Source: Microbacterium suwonense (lineage in GTDB: Bacteria; Actinomycetota; Actinomycetes; Actinomycetales; Microbacteriaceae). Taken from it: DNA of 64,000 nucleotides. The stretch is from contig NZ_AP027728.1 of NCBI RefSeq assembly GCF_030296555.1, forward strand, positions 1,922,001 to 1,986,000. The letters are read 5' to 3'. How positions within the stretch are numbered: the first letter of the stretch is position 1; each line of letters starts with the position of its first letter. Both the position numbers and the translations under genes were made by a program. Below, one piece after another: positions 36,852 through 47,543 of the stretch. The notes below the pieces were generated by a model. It was given only the letters and a program-made list of their open reading frames with translations. It had not been told where the DNA came from and made no database searches.

Positions 36852-37253
36852 ATGGCGACATTCGATCACCTCGGCATCACCGTCGACGACGTGCCCACGG
36901 CATCCGCCCAGTTCAACCCGGTCTTCGAAGCGCTCGGATACACCCGCGCGTACGACGCGGAGGAGCATGCATACTGGCGCCGGACCGATGAGCCGGAGAT
37001 CCTGCTCTACAGATCGCGCGAGTCCGGTCGGCATGTACACGGCCGGGTCGGCTGGCAGCATCTCGCCTTCGCCGTCGATTCCCGCGACGAGGTCGATCGC
37101 ATCCATGCGATCGCGCTGACCGCAGGCTGGGCCGAGGTGAGAGCGCCGAAGGAGTACCCGCGGTTCACCGACCGCTACTACGCCGGCTTCATCGAGGACT
37201 CCAACGGCATCCGCCTGGAGATCATGCACAACCCGCCGCGCGACGACGGCTGA
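36852..37253 (+). CDS. VOC family (glyoxalase-like) protein
   Basis: A 133-residue VOC protein: FDHLGITVDDV (metal His), HLAFAVDSRDEV and FIEDSNGIRLEIMHNP with the C-terminal Glu metal ligand, so metal binding is plausible. Paralogous to the stub at 36116. Substrate unknown. Confidence 0.9.
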   Translation: MATFDHLGITVDDVPTASAQFNPVFEALGYTRAYDAEEHAYWRRTDEPEILLYRSRESGRHVHGRVGWQHLAFAVDSRDEVDRIHAIALTAGWAEVRAPKEYPRFTDRYYAGFIEDSNGIRLEIMHNPPRDDG

Positions 37254-37270
37254 TCACAGCCCGGTCCGCG

Positions 37271-37948
37271 TCAGGGGATGTGCGTGCGCACCGCATCCAT
37301 GAACCCGGCGGGGTCGTCGACCGAGATCCGCAGCGCGGAGACGGTGACCTCGCCCTGTGGCAGCCGCAGCGGCGTGGGCCCTTCGAGTGCGATCTCGATC
37401 TCTGAGTGGTCTTGGATCACGTGGTTGAGCACCTGCTCGTCGCCGACTCCGGTCAGGCTCAGCTGCGGCGCATCGGTCAGCGCGTGGCGCCGTCGCTCGA
37501 CCGAGGCGACGACGTCCCAGGGCAGGTCGATGTCGACCTCGCCGCCGTGTCGGACCCGGATGCCCTCAGGGCCCACGGCATGTGGGCGGGTGAGGTAGCC
37601 GAGCAGGATGCCGAGCGTCGTCACCACACCCCACACCCCGAGGGCGATGAAGGGCCAACGCAGCCACGGGATGCCGTGGACGAGCAGATCGATCACGGGG
37701 ATCTCCACTGCTGAGAGCCCGATGAACACGATCAGGATCGTGCGCACCGGCTTGTCATAGCTGAACCCGCTCGCTCCCTCGGGAACATACGGCTGGCGCG
37801 AGGCCCAGCGCCAGATGCTGCGATAGCCGGCCAGCTCCAGCTCGGAACCACGACGGATGCCGTGACGCAGCTTCTCCGAGCCGTGACGCTCCGGCCCGAT
37901 GCGCCGGGGCTCCCTGGCATCCACCTCGGGGCCAGCCTGCGGCATCAT
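37271..37948 (-). CDS. Two-segment membrane protein with PH-like C-terminal domain
   Basis: A 225-residue protein. After a charged 60-residue N-terminus come two close membrane segments (LIVFIGLSAVEIPVIDLLVHG; WPFIALGVWGVVTTLGILLG), then a ~100-residue beta-rich domain resembling bacterial PH domains. Function unknown. GAGGAG precedes tandem ATGs at 37948. Divergent from a TetR gene whose operators lie between them, so it may be the regulator's target. Confidence 0.7.
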   Translation of the reverse strand: MMPQAGPEVDAREPRRIGPERHGSEKLRHGIRRGSELELAGYRSIWRWASRQPYVPEGASGFSYDKPVRTILIVFIGLSAVEIPVIDLLVHGIPWLRWPFIALGVWGVVTTLGILLGYLTRPHAVGPEGIRVRHGGEVDIDLPWDVVASVERRRHALTDAPQLSLTGVGDEQVLNHVIQDHSEIEIALEGPTPLRLPQGEVTVSALRISVDDPAGFMDAVRTHIP

Positions 37949-37961
37949 CGCTCCTCTCGTC

Positions 37962-38018
37962 ACATTGCATTCGTAATGTAACTGGCGGGCTTCTACGTTG
38001 TCAATACGACTGCAACGT
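37962..38018. promoter_or_regulatory. Two dyads between membrane gene and TetR gene
   Basis: ACATT...AATGT (37962-37979) and ACGTTG-12-CAACGT (37995-38018) lie in the divergent 84-bp gap. Likely operators of the TetR protein encoded at 38033. Confidence 0.55.
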
Positions 38019-38032
38019 GAAAACATGAGTGC

Positions 38033-38620
38033 ATGCCCAAGGTCGTGGATCACGCCGAACGACGCGCGCAGATCGCGGAGGCGCTGCTCGCCGTGATCGG
38101 ACGCGAAGGCCTGGCGGGCGTCAGCCTGCGACGGGTCGCAGCCGAGGCCGGAGTCACCGCCGGAATGGTGCAGCACTACTTCGCTTCCAAGGACGAGATG
38201 GTGTCGTTCGCCATGCAGTCTGCCGGCGCGCGGTACGAGGCCCGAATCCGGGCATCCGTCGAGGCGCTGGGACCCGACGCCACACCCGCTGCCACACTCC
38301 GAACAGTGCTGACCAACTACATTCCCCGATCGGATGACGAGCTGCACGACGGCCGCATCAGCCTGGAGTTCCAGTCCCATGCGGGCGGACGCGCCGACCT
38401 GAGCCGCTCCCTGGGCACGGATGAGGCTCCGCTGCTCGGCTGGTTCACGATGCTCGTCGCTCAGGCCTGCGGCATACCGGACACCGACGCCGCACCCCGG
38501 GCACTGGGCCTGTTCGCCACCGCGGAAGGCCTGGGCCTGAAGGTCATCAGCGCCGCACTCTCCCCCGCCGATGCGCTGACCGCCCTCGACGTGCAGCTCG
38601 AGCTCAACGGCATCCGCTGA
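38033..38620 (+). CDS. TetR-family regulator
   Basis: A 195-residue TetR protein: N-terminal HTH VSLRRVAAEAGVTAGMVQHYFASKDEM, then a helical ligand domain with a BetI-like C-terminus (GLFATAEGLGLKVISAALSPADAL). Its likely targets are itself and the divergent membrane-protein gene. Confidence 0.93.
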   Translation: MPKVVDHAERRAQIAEALLAVIGREGLAGVSLRRVAAEAGVTAGMVQHYFASKDEMVSFAMQSAGARYEARIRASVEALGPDATPAATLRTVLTNYIPRSDDELHDGRISLEFQSHAGGRADLSRSLGTDEAPLLGWFTMLVAQACGIPDTDAAPRALGLFATAEGLGLKVISAALSPADALTALDVQLELNGIR

Positions 38621-38622
38621 CC

Positions 38623-38763
38623 GCGCCGAAGGTGCCGTTGCGGACGGCAATGGCAGGCATCGAGTTCCGAGACACGGAGGCCTTCATCGATGAGATCCCG
38701 CAGGCGTACGAGCCGATCGACACGATGATGGCGGATGCCGCCGACTTGGCGTCGAAGGTCGAA
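38623..38763 (+). pseudogene. RtcB RNA ligase, 3' stub
   Basis: Frame from ~38623 reads VPLRTAMAGIEFRDTEAFID then EIPQAYEPIDTMMADAADLA, the characteristic end of RtcB-type 3'-phosphate RNA ligases (GIxxR...DEIPxAYxxID.VMADQxDL). The last ~15 residues diverge and everything upstream is missing; the TetR stop abuts it. Confidence 0.75.
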
Positions 38764-38789
38764 CCACGCCACTGCATCTGCGAGCTCGA

Positions 38790-40319
<1,530 letters not shown>

Positions 40320-40328
40320 GCCGTGCCC

Positions 40329-40367
40329 GGGAGCGGGGAGAGATCGGCAGATCGCTCCCCGCTCCCC
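40329..40367. terminator. Bidirectional hairpin between convergent genes
   Basis: GGGAGCGGGGAG pairs with CTCCCCGCTCCC, extended by AGATC/GATC inside. It sits between the hydrolase and MFS gene ends. Confidence 0.75.
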
Positions 40368-40391
40368 ATGCACAGAGGTCGTGACAGCGGA

Positions 40392-41861
40392 TCAGATCGC
40401 CGCCGCGACCTCCACCGCCTGGTCGGTGAACGCCCGTTTCGGCACGAAAGCCAGCAGCACGGCGGCGGCCAGTGCGGTGACGCCGCACACGATCCACACC
40501 GTCATGTAGCCCGAGAGCGAACCGGCGGTCGCCTCGGCGGCATCCGCCCCGGCGCCCACCACGCCGTTCAGCAGGGCGATGCCGAATACGCACGAGGCGA
40601 TCGCACCGCCCACCGTCTTGACCGAGTTGGTCAGTCCGGTCGCCACGCCGGTCTGGGTGGAGGGAGCAGCGGATGCCGCAGCTGCCGGCAGCGCGGCCAC
40701 CAGCGCCCCCGAGCCGAGGCCGACGATCACCATGTTCACGATCACCTGCAGGTAGGTGCCGTGCAGGGGCAGGAACAGCAGGAAGCCGACGCCCACCAGC
40801 ACCGAGGCGCCCATCAGTGTCAGCCGTGGTGCGGTCAACCGGGCGATCACGGGGAACAGCAGCGCGCCGGTGATCATCGCGATCAGGTAGATGCCGATGA
40901 TCAGCGAGGTCGCGAAACCGGTCGTGCCGAGCCCGTAGCCGTAGACGTCGGGATCGGTGCGCGCGAAGGTGGACAGCGGCGCCTGTGCGCCGAGCACGCT
41001 CACTCCGAACAGCCCCGCGGTCAGAAACACCGGTCCCAGTGCCGGCGAGCGGAACATCCGCACGTCGATCACCGGGTCGTCGTGCTTGAGCTCCCACAGC
41101 ACGAACGGGATCACCAGCACGATGCCGAGCAGCACCACGCCCCACGACCAGAAGCTCGTCAGTCCGCCGGGCAGGCGCAGCAGGCTGAGCCCGCCGGTGA
41201 ATGCGATCAGTGCGAGCGAGATGAGCGTGATGCCGACGGTGTCCAGCCGTCCTCCGGTGAGTTCGGGCGACTCCTTCACCCCGAACAGGATGACGAAGAA
41301 GCACACCACGATCAGCACGGCAGGCACCAGCAGCACCACGGTCAGCGGCAGGATGTCGATCAGCGCCCCACCGACGAGGGCGCCGATGATCGCGCCCGCT
41401 TCGAGTGCCGCGACGAGCATCCCGGCGGCCCGTGCTGTGATGATCGACCGGTTCTCCATGGTGCGGGACCGCGACCAGATCAGTGCGATCTCCAGCGGCA
41501 GCCAGACGACATAGAAGCCCATCAGCGCCCAACCGATCAGGAACACGACGAAGGAGTCCGTGAATGGCAGCACCAGTGCGGCCGCTGCCGTGAGAGCCGT
41601 GGAGACCAGCAGCATCCGCTTGTGCCCGATCATGTCGCCGAGTTTGGCGAAGGCGGGCACGACGAGTGCCGAGAGCATCAGCTGCGCACCCTCGAGCCAG
41701 TTCACATCGGCGTCGTGGATGCCCAGGTGTCGGGCGATGTCACTGAGCATCGGGGTGTAGTACCCCTGCAGCACCCCGCTGGTGAACTCGACGAAAGCGA
41801 GAAAGCCGACGACGGCGGCGAGCGCGCCCAGAGTTGCTCGCGCGGTTTCGGTGCGCGTCAT
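40392..41861 (-). CDS. MFS transporter (DHA2-like)
   Basis: A 489-residue, ~14-segment major facilitator protein with the loop 2-3 motif GDMIGHKRMLL and GGALIDILPL; typical of drug/proton antiporters. GGAGGCG precedes the ATG at 41861. Substrate unknown. Confidence 0.9.
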   Translation of the reverse strand: MTRTETARATLGALAAVVGFLAFVEFTSGVLQGYYTPMLSDIARHLGIHDADVNWLEGAQLMLSALVVPAFAKLGDMIGHKRMLLVSTALTAAAALVLPFTDSFVVFLIGWALMGFYVVWLPLEIALIWSRSRTMENRSIITARAAGMLVAALEAGAIIGALVGGALIDILPLTVVLLVPAVLIVVCFFVILFGVKESPELTGGRLDTVGITLISLALIAFTGGLSLLRLPGGLTSFWSWGVVLLGIVLVIPFVLWELKHDDPVIDVRMFRSPALGPVFLTAGLFGVSVLGAQAPLSTFARTDPDVYGYGLGTTGFATSLIIGIYLIAMITGALLFPVIARLTAPRLTLMGASVLVGVGFLLFLPLHGTYLQVIVNMVIVGLGSGALVAALPAAAASAAPSTQTGVATGLTNSVKTVGGAIASCVFGIALLNGVVGAGADAAEATAGSLSGYMTVWIVCGVTALAAAVLLAFVPKRAFTDQAVEVAAAI

Positions 41862-41916
41862 CGCGCCTCCTGTCCAGGATGTTCCCGCGGGCCCCATGCC
41901 CGCGGTGCGGCTGAGA

Positions 41917-43248
41917 TCACCCTAGCTGTTCGATGAGCGCGCGATGGAACCGCTCGCCCCGCACCAGCGCCTCGATCTCGACGCTCTCGTCGACGCCGTG
42001 GATCGACGCCCGCTGCGCACTCGACATCTCCAGCGGGGCGAAGCGGTAGACCGACGGCGAGAAGCGGTGGAAGTGCCGCGAGTCGGTGGCGGCCATCATC
42101 ACATACGGCACGGCGGGCACCCCCGGATGCGAGATGCTGAGCGCCTTCTCGAGCAGCCCGAACGGCGCGCCATCGGTTGCCGACTCCGGCGAGGGGCCGG
42201 TGCCGTCGAGCACCTCGATCGCCACCAGCGGGTCGCGGATGCGATTGCGCACCCGCAGCACGGTGCCGTCGACGCTCTCACCGAGGGCGAGTCGCAGATT
42301 GATCGTGGCGGATGCCTGCGAGGGGATCACGTTCGCCGCCGTTCCCCCGGATTGCATGGTCGCGGCGATCGTGGTGCGCACGAGGGCGGCGGGTTCGCCG
42401 CCGAGGCGGGCGAACAGCCGAGCGGTGAGAGCCGGCATCCGGCTCAGCATCCGCAGTGCAAACCCGGCCGCGCCCGGTGTGCGCAAGGCGAACAGCGCCA
42501 GCATCCGTCGGATCGCCTTCGGCGTGCGGGCGGGGAACATGGACGGGTCGAGGCGATCCACCGCGCGCGCGATCCGCCGCACCGCGGTGAGGGTCGGCGG
42601 TGTGGATGCGTGGCCGCCGTCGCCACGGGCGGACAGGCGCAGCGTGACGATGCCCTTCTCTCCCACGCCGATCATCGCGGCGCTGCCGGGCACGAACGGC
42701 AGCGGTGAGTCGACCACCGCCCCGCCCTCATCGACCACCAGCCACGGCGTGATGCCGCGCTCGCGGAAGATGTCCGAGATGGCCAGCGCCGCATCGCCGA
42801 AGGTCTCCTCATTGCCGCCGAACGACAGGTACACGTCGCGGGCGGGCGTGACCCCGTCGGCGAGCAGGTTCTCGACCGCCTCGATCACGACGATCAGCGG
42901 GCCCTTGTCGTCGAGCGCACCGCGCCCGTAGACGCTGCCGCCGGAGATCCGCCCCTCGAACGGAGGGAACGTCCACGGGTCGGACTCATCGACGGGCACG
43001 ACGTCGTAGTGCGCCATCAGAACGACGGGATCGGATGCCGGGTCCCGCCCCTTCCAGTGGAACAGCAGCCCGAAGTCGGTGTGGCGCTCCAGTGTCAGGT
43101 GCTCGTGCACGAGCGGGTACTGCTCGGCGATCAGACGCACGAACGCCTCGAAGGGCTCGTGGCCGCGTTCCTCGAGTTCGGCGGAGACCGTGGGCAGCTG
43201 GATCATCTGCGACAGCCGCTCTGCGATGCCGGGTCGGACGGTGCTCAT
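41917..43248 (-). CDS. M20-family metallopeptidase/deacylase
   Basis: A 443-residue M20 protein with metal ligands in MAHYDVVPVDE (His), GRGALDDKG (Asp), NEETFGD (Glu pair) and a late His in SIHGVDESVE. Contains the dimerisation lid domain (GDGGHASTPP). Probably an N-acyl amino-acid hydrolase or carboxypeptidase. Long for the family because of a ~60-residue insert after residue 225. Confidence 0.92.
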   Translation of the reverse strand: MSTVRPGIAERLSQMIQLPTVSAELEERGHEPFEAFVRLIAEQYPLVHEHLTLERHTDFGLLFHWKGRDPASDPVVLMAHYDVVPVDESDPWTFPPFEGRISGGSVYGRGALDDKGPLIVVIEAVENLLADGVTPARDVYLSFGGNEETFGDAALAISDIFRERGITPWLVVDEGGAVVDSPLPFVPGSAAMIGVGEKGIVTLRLSARGDGGHASTPPTLTAVRRIARAVDRLDPSMFPARTPKAIRRMLALFALRTPGAAGFALRMLSRMPALTARLFARLGGEPAALVRTTIAATMQSGGTAANVIPSQASATINLRLALGESVDGTVLRVRNRIRDPLVAIEVLDGTGPSPESATDGAPFGLLEKALSISHPGVPAVPYVMMAATDSRHFHRFSPSVYRFAPLEMSSAQRASIHGVDESVEIEALVRGERFHRALIEQLG

Positions 43249-43304
43249 CCGCTCAGCCTATTGTCGTCCGGGCCCGACTCCGACGCCCGACGTCGATGCA
43301 GAAC

Positions 43305-43371
43305 GGGGGCCGACACGCCAGATGTCGGACGGATGCCGCAAAAACGGCCTACATCTGGCGTGTCGGCCCCC
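43305..43371. repeat. Family D long palindrome, copy 1
   Basis: Two perfect 20-bp arms (43305-43324 and 43352-43371; GGGGGCCGACACGCCAGATG) around a 27-base centre rich in A. Nearly identical to copy 2 at 45851-45917, and similarity runs ~25 bp beyond on the right. Sits 3' of the ABC permease. Confidence 0.9.
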
Positions 43372-43425
43372 AGAATGCAACGGGCGGAACGGGCAGAACA
43401 GGGGCCGGAGGACCGAACCACGACG

Positions 43426-44181
43426 TCAGACGTCACGTGCGCGCAGCACGAGGTGCGAGGCGATGCTGACGTAGAGGGTGAACAGGGTCAGCACGCCGAT
43501 GCCGACGAGCGGCGGCACGCCATCTGTCGCGACCACGGTGTATCCGGCTTGTCCGGCCGTCGTGGGCCAGAACCTGGCGACGGTCTCTCCCACAGCCCCG
43601 GGGAGCGCCGGGAGCAGGGCCGGCGCAAGGAGCGCGATCGCGACAATGATGCTCAACGCTCCTGACGAGGAACGTGTGAAGATGCCGAAGGCGAGCCCCA
43701 GCAGCGCCGTGAGCGTGAGATAGAGCGCTGCACACAGCAACGCGCGCGTTACCGCCGGGTCGTCGAGGGGTGCTGCCGGCAGACCTGCCGCGCGGATGAT
43801 CGCCTGACCAGCGAGGAACGACGCGGTCACGGCCAGAATAGAGGCCACTGCTGCGATCGCCGCTGTCACTGCAGCCTTCGCCGCCAGCAGTCGGCTGCGC
43901 TGCGGCACGACCGAGAGGCTGGTGCTGATCATGCCTGTGGCATATTCGGACGTGACGGCTGCGGCACCGAGCATTCCGAAAAGCAGCTGCCCGACGAGGA
44001 TGCCCTTCAGGCTGATCGCCGTAGGATCCCACCCCTCGGGGAGTTCCGTGTGCCAAGACTCGAGCAGACCGGCGATGCCGAGCAATCCGATCGCGACGGT
44101 GGCGAACACACCGGCGATCGCCGTCAGCCAGGTACCACGGATGCTTCGGGCCTTGATCCATTCCGACGCGAGCAGATTCAT
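43426..44181 (-). CDS. ABC-2-type exporter permease
   Basis: A 251-residue, six-segment membrane protein of the ABC-2 class (MNLLASEWIKARSIRGTWLT at the start, GMISTSLSVVPQRSRLLAAKA in loop 1). Works with the ATPase encoded upstream, with which it overlaps by four bases (ATGA). Confidence 0.88.
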   Translation of the reverse strand: MNLLASEWIKARSIRGTWLTAIAGVFATVAIGLLGIAGLLESWHTELPEGWDPTAISLKGILVGQLLFGMLGAAAVTSEYATGMISTSLSVVPQRSRLLAAKAAVTAAIAAVASILAVTASFLAGQAIIRAAGLPAAPLDDPAVTRALLCAALYLTLTALLGLAFGIFTRSSSGALSIIVAIALLAPALLPALPGAVGETVARFWPTTAGQAGYTVVATDGVPPLVGIGVLTLFTLYVSIASHLVLRARDV

Positions 44182-45119
44182 GCGCGCAGCTCCTTTTCTG
44201 TCGAGGCGGCGGTCATGCGGAGGAAGACGTTCTCAAGGGAATCCCTGCGAGTGGTGAGTTCAGACACCTCGATACGCGCGGATGCCGCGATGCTGCCGAT
44301 CCGGTCGGTGTCGGCATCACCCACGACGAGCTCATCGCCGTCGCCCGGCGCGACGCGCAACCCGGCATCCGAGAGCGCGGTACGCAGAAGCTCACGCTGC
44401 GGGGAGCGCACGATCGTCCACTGCGACATGCGCGCATCAAGGAAACTGCGGAGTGGCTCGTCGGCGACGAGCCGGCCGTGATGGATGACAAGCAGATGGT
44501 CGGCGGTCAGCTCCATCTCGTTCAGCAGATGGCTGGAGAAGAGCACGGTGCGGCCCTCGGCGGCCAGGTCCCGCATGAGGCCCCTCGCCCAGCGGATCCC
44601 ATCAGGATCGAGCCCGTTGAGGGGCTCGTCGAAGATGACAATACTCGGCTCGCCGATCAACGCCGTGGCGATTCCGAGTCGCTGCATCATCCCCAGGGAG
44701 TAGTCGCCGGCCGGTCTTTTCGCCGCAGCTGCCAGTCCGACCCGTTCGAGGGTCTCCTCGACGCGAGCTCGCGGGATGCCACCGAGTCGGGCGAAGGCCT
44801 GCAGGTGATCGAACCCGCTGCGACGAGGATGCACCGCATGCGCATTCAGCAGCGCACCCACCACCCGCATCGGGGTGTGGAGCTCGGAGATCCGTCGTCC
44901 GTGGATGGTCGCGATCCCGGCGCTCGGCCGGTCGAGTCCGAGGATCATCCGCAATGTCGTGCTCTTTCCCGCTCCATTGGGCCCGAGGAAGCCCGTGACG
45001 ACACCGGGACGCACCCGGAAGTCGAGGCCGTCCACGGCGGTGATCCGGCCGTAGCGCTTGGTGAGTTCGTGCACCTGCAGAGTCGGCGCCTCTGCAGGCG
45101 GAGAGATTGATAGATTCAC
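44178..45119 (-). CDS. ABC exporter ATP-binding protein
   Basis: A ~313-residue ATPase of the drug/bacteriocin exporter type: Walker A GPNGAGKSTTL, signature region YSLGMMQRLGIA, Walker B IVIFDEPLNGLDPDG and a C-terminal extension. The GTG at 45119 gives a domain-adjacent start; longer frames run into the operator and TetR gene. Controlled by the divergent TetR gene, to judge from the dyad between them. Confidence 0.9.
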   Translation of the reverse strand: MNLSISPPAEAPTLQVHELTKRYGRITAVDGLDFRVRPGVVTGFLGPNGAGKSTTLRMILGLDRPSAGIATIHGRRISELHTPMRVVGALLNAHAVHPRRSGFDHLQAFARLGGIPRARVEETLERVGLAAAAKRPAGDYSLGMMQRLGIATALIGEPSIVIFDEPLNGLDPDGIRWARGLMRDLAAEGRTVLFSSHLLNEMELTADHLLVIHHGRLVADEPLRSFLDARMSQWTIVRSPQRELLRTALSDAGLRVAPGDGDELVVGDADTDRIGSIAASARIEVSELTTRRDSLENVFLRMTAASTEKELRA

Positions 45120-45128
45120 GAAAAGTAC

Positions 45129-45148
45129 ACTACACCGTGTCGTGTAGT
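45129..45148. promoter_or_regulatory. Operator ACTACAC-CGTGTC-GTGTAGT
   Basis: Perfect 7-bp inverted repeat with a six-base spacer in the 67-bp divergent gap; a degenerate second half (GGTGTAG) follows at 45161. Likely TetR-binding site. Confidence 0.8.
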
Positions 45149-45186
45149 TCTGCACGGTTCGGTGTAGCCTGAGGTCAGGAGATGAT

Positions 45187-45828
45187 GTGACGCAGACCAC
45201 CAAGACGACTCGGCCGGGTTCGGCGACCAAGCGCGCGGCGATCCTCTCCGCTGCGCGCCAGCTCTTCATCCGCAACGGCGTCGACCGCACGAGCATGGAT
45301 AGCGTCGCCCGGCACGCGAACGTGTCAAAGCGCACGGTGTACGACTACTACGGCGACAAAAGGGGGCTGCTCCTCGGCGTGATCGAAGAGTCGGGGGAAG
45401 CCCTGCTCGCCTCCCTGCGAGCCGGCATCGATGCTCACCTCTCCGACGACACGAAGATCAGCGACATCTCCGACCTGGAGGCGGCGCTGACCGCTTTCGC
45501 GATGCAGGCCGGTGCATCACTCGTCGAATCCTCCGACTACTCCGCGACCGTCAAACTCATATCGGAGAACGCCGCTGCGCTCCCCGAACTCGAGGATCAT
45601 CCCCTGGACAGAGCACACCGTGAGGTGCTGGCCGAACGATTCGCACACTTCGCTGAGCGAGGCATGCTCGATATCGACGACCCGCAGCTGGCTGCGGACC
45701 AGTTCAATGCCCTGACCACCCTTCTCGCCTACACCGATCGCCAGGGTGAATCGCTGAGCGCCGCCCGTGTCGCGACGATCATGCGCAGCGGCGTCCGCAC
45801 GTTCGTGCGCGCCTACGCCCGGCCCTGA
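45187..45828 (+). CDS. TetR-family regulator of the ABC exporter
   Basis: A 213-residue TetR protein: HTH TSMDSVARHANVSKRTVYDYYGDKRGLLLGV. Probably represses the divergent ABC exporter. GTG at 45187 with AGGAG at 45177-45181. Slightly lower G/C at third positions than its neighbours. Confidence 0.92.
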   Translation: MTQTTKTTRPGSATKRAAILSAARQLFIRNGVDRTSMDSVARHANVSKRTVYDYYGDKRGLLLGVIEESGEALLASLRAGIDAHLSDDTKISDISDLEAALTAFAMQAGASLVESSDYSATVKLISENAAALPELEDHPLDRAHREVLAERFAHFAERGMLDIDDPQLAADQFNALTTLLAYTDRQGESLSAARVATIMRSGVRTFVRAYARP

Positions 45829-45850
45829 CGCTCCGCCGCCGATACAGATC

Positions 45851-45917
45851 GGGGGCCGACACGCCAGATGTCGGACGGATGCCGCAAAAACGGCCTGCAT
45901 CTGGCGTGTCGGCCCCC
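45851..45917. repeat. Family D long palindrome, copy 2
   Basis: Arms 45851-45870 and 45898-45917, same orientation as copy 1, one difference in the loop. Lies between the converging TetR and thrC genes. Confidence 0.9.
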
Positions 45918-45991
45918 AGAATGCAACGGGCGGCAACGGGCGGAACGGAGAACGGCGAGAACGGGGACCGGAAGACCGGACCGGGGTGGCG

Positions 45992-47410
45992 TCAGCGCAG
46001 GGCGTGCTGCTCGATGAAGGCGCGCAGCGCCTGTTCGTCGTCGGCCATCTCGGTGACGTGCTGCGGGGCCTCCAGCATCTGCTGCAGCTCCGGTGAGAAG
46101 TCCAGGTCGACGCCGATCGCCTCGGTGATGGTCTCGGCGAACTTCTGCGGCTTGGCGGTCTCGAGCACCAGCATCGGCACATCGGCCTCCACGAAGGAGC
46201 GCGCGATGGTCACGCCGTCGGCGGTGTGCGGGTCGATGATCTCGCCCGTGCTCTCGTGCACGGAGCGAATCGTCTCCAGCCGGTCGGCATGCGTGGAGGT
46301 ACCGCTGACGATGCCGAACTCGCTCTCGAACCGGGGCTGCTCGGCGGAGAGGTCGAAGAACCCCTGGGAGTCCAGCTCTGCCCACGCGCCCACCACGCGC
46401 TCCGGGGAGCGCTCGAGAAGCTCGAAGATGAAGCGCTCCAGGTTGGATGCCTTGGAGATGTCCATCGACGGGCTCGAGGTGGCGTGCGTGTCGGCGGCCG
46501 ACCGGGGGCGGTAGATGCCGGTGCGGAAGAACTCGTCCAGCACATTGTTCTCGTTGGCGGCGAGCACCAGGCGGCGGATCGGCAGGCCCATGTTCTTCGC
46601 GAAGAAGCCGGAGAGGATGTTGCCGAAGTTGCCGGACGGCACGGTGAACGACACCTCGAACCCGTCGCGGAACTCCGGCTCCACAGCATCCGTCACCCGC
46701 AGCCAGGCCCAGAAGTAGTAGACGACCTGCGCGGCGATGCGGCCCAGGTTGATGGAGTTCACCGCGCCCAGGTGCTGCTCCCGCTTGAAGTCGAGGTCGC
46801 CGGAGAGCTTCTTGACCAGGTTCTGGCAGTCGTCGAACACTCCCTCGACAGCGATGTTGTGCACGTTCGCGTCATCGAGGGAGTACATCTGCGCGCGCTG
46901 GAACGAGCTCATCCGACCCTGCGGCGAGAGCATGAACACCGAGACGCGCTCCTTGCCGCGCAGCGCGTGCTCGGCGGCCGAGCCGGTGTCGCCGGAGGTG
47001 GCGCCGACGATGTTCAGCACCCGGTCCTTCTTCTCCAGCACATAGGCGAGCACCTGGCCCAGGAACTGCATCGCCATGTCTTTGAACGCCAGCGTCGGGC
47101 CCTCGGAGAGCCCGACCAGCGCGATGCCGTCACCGATCGATCGCAGCGGCACGACATCGTCGGGGAAATCTGCGTAGGCGGCTGCGGTCATGCGGGCGAG
47201 GTCCTCGCGGGGAATGTCTGTGGCGAACAGCCCGAGCACCTCTGCCGCGAGCTGCGGGTAGGTGAGCGCACGCCAGCGCTCCAGCGTCTCGGCGTCGACA
47301 GTCGGCAGCTGCTCGGGCACGGCCAGGCCGCCGTCGGGGGCGAGTCCTTCGAGCAGGGTCTCGCTGAACGGCTGCGGCTGCATGCCGCCGCGGGTGGAGA
47401 TGTATCGCAC
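45992..47410 (-). CDS. thrC: Threonine synthase
   Basis: PLP enzyme making threonine from O-phosphohomoserine. A 472-residue long-type ThrC: N-terminal MRYISTRGG, PLP lysine in GPTLAFKDMAMQF, phosphate-binding ATSGDTGSAA and FTVPSGNFGN. GTG at 47410 has GAGGAG seven bases upstream; the ATG at 47446 lacks one. Confidence 0.96.
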   Translation of the reverse strand: MRYISTRGGMQPQPFSETLLEGLAPDGGLAVPEQLPTVDAETLERWRALTYPQLAAEVLGLFATDIPREDLARMTAAAYADFPDDVVPLRSIGDGIALVGLSEGPTLAFKDMAMQFLGQVLAYVLEKKDRVLNIVGATSGDTGSAAEHALRGKERVSVFMLSPQGRMSSFQRAQMYSLDDANVHNIAVEGVFDDCQNLVKKLSGDLDFKREQHLGAVNSINLGRIAAQVVYYFWAWLRVTDAVEPEFRDGFEVSFTVPSGNFGNILSGFFAKNMGLPIRRLVLAANENNVLDEFFRTGIYRPRSAADTHATSSPSMDISKASNLERFIFELLERSPERVVGAWAELDSQGFFDLSAEQPRFESEFGIVSGTSTHADRLETIRSVHESTGEIIDPHTADGVTIARSFVEADVPMLVLETAKPQKFAETITEAIGVDLDFSPELQQMLEAPQHVTEMADDEQALRAFIEQHALR

Positions 47411-47543
47411 GCTGAACTCCTCGGGTCTGCCGCTCGGGGTTTCCATTCTCGCAGGGACAGCCCTCGGCCGGGGCCGCATGACACCTGGCGGCGGTAAGAC
47501 TGAAGAGAGGTATCGCACGGATGCCGAAGCCGGAAGGAGCATC

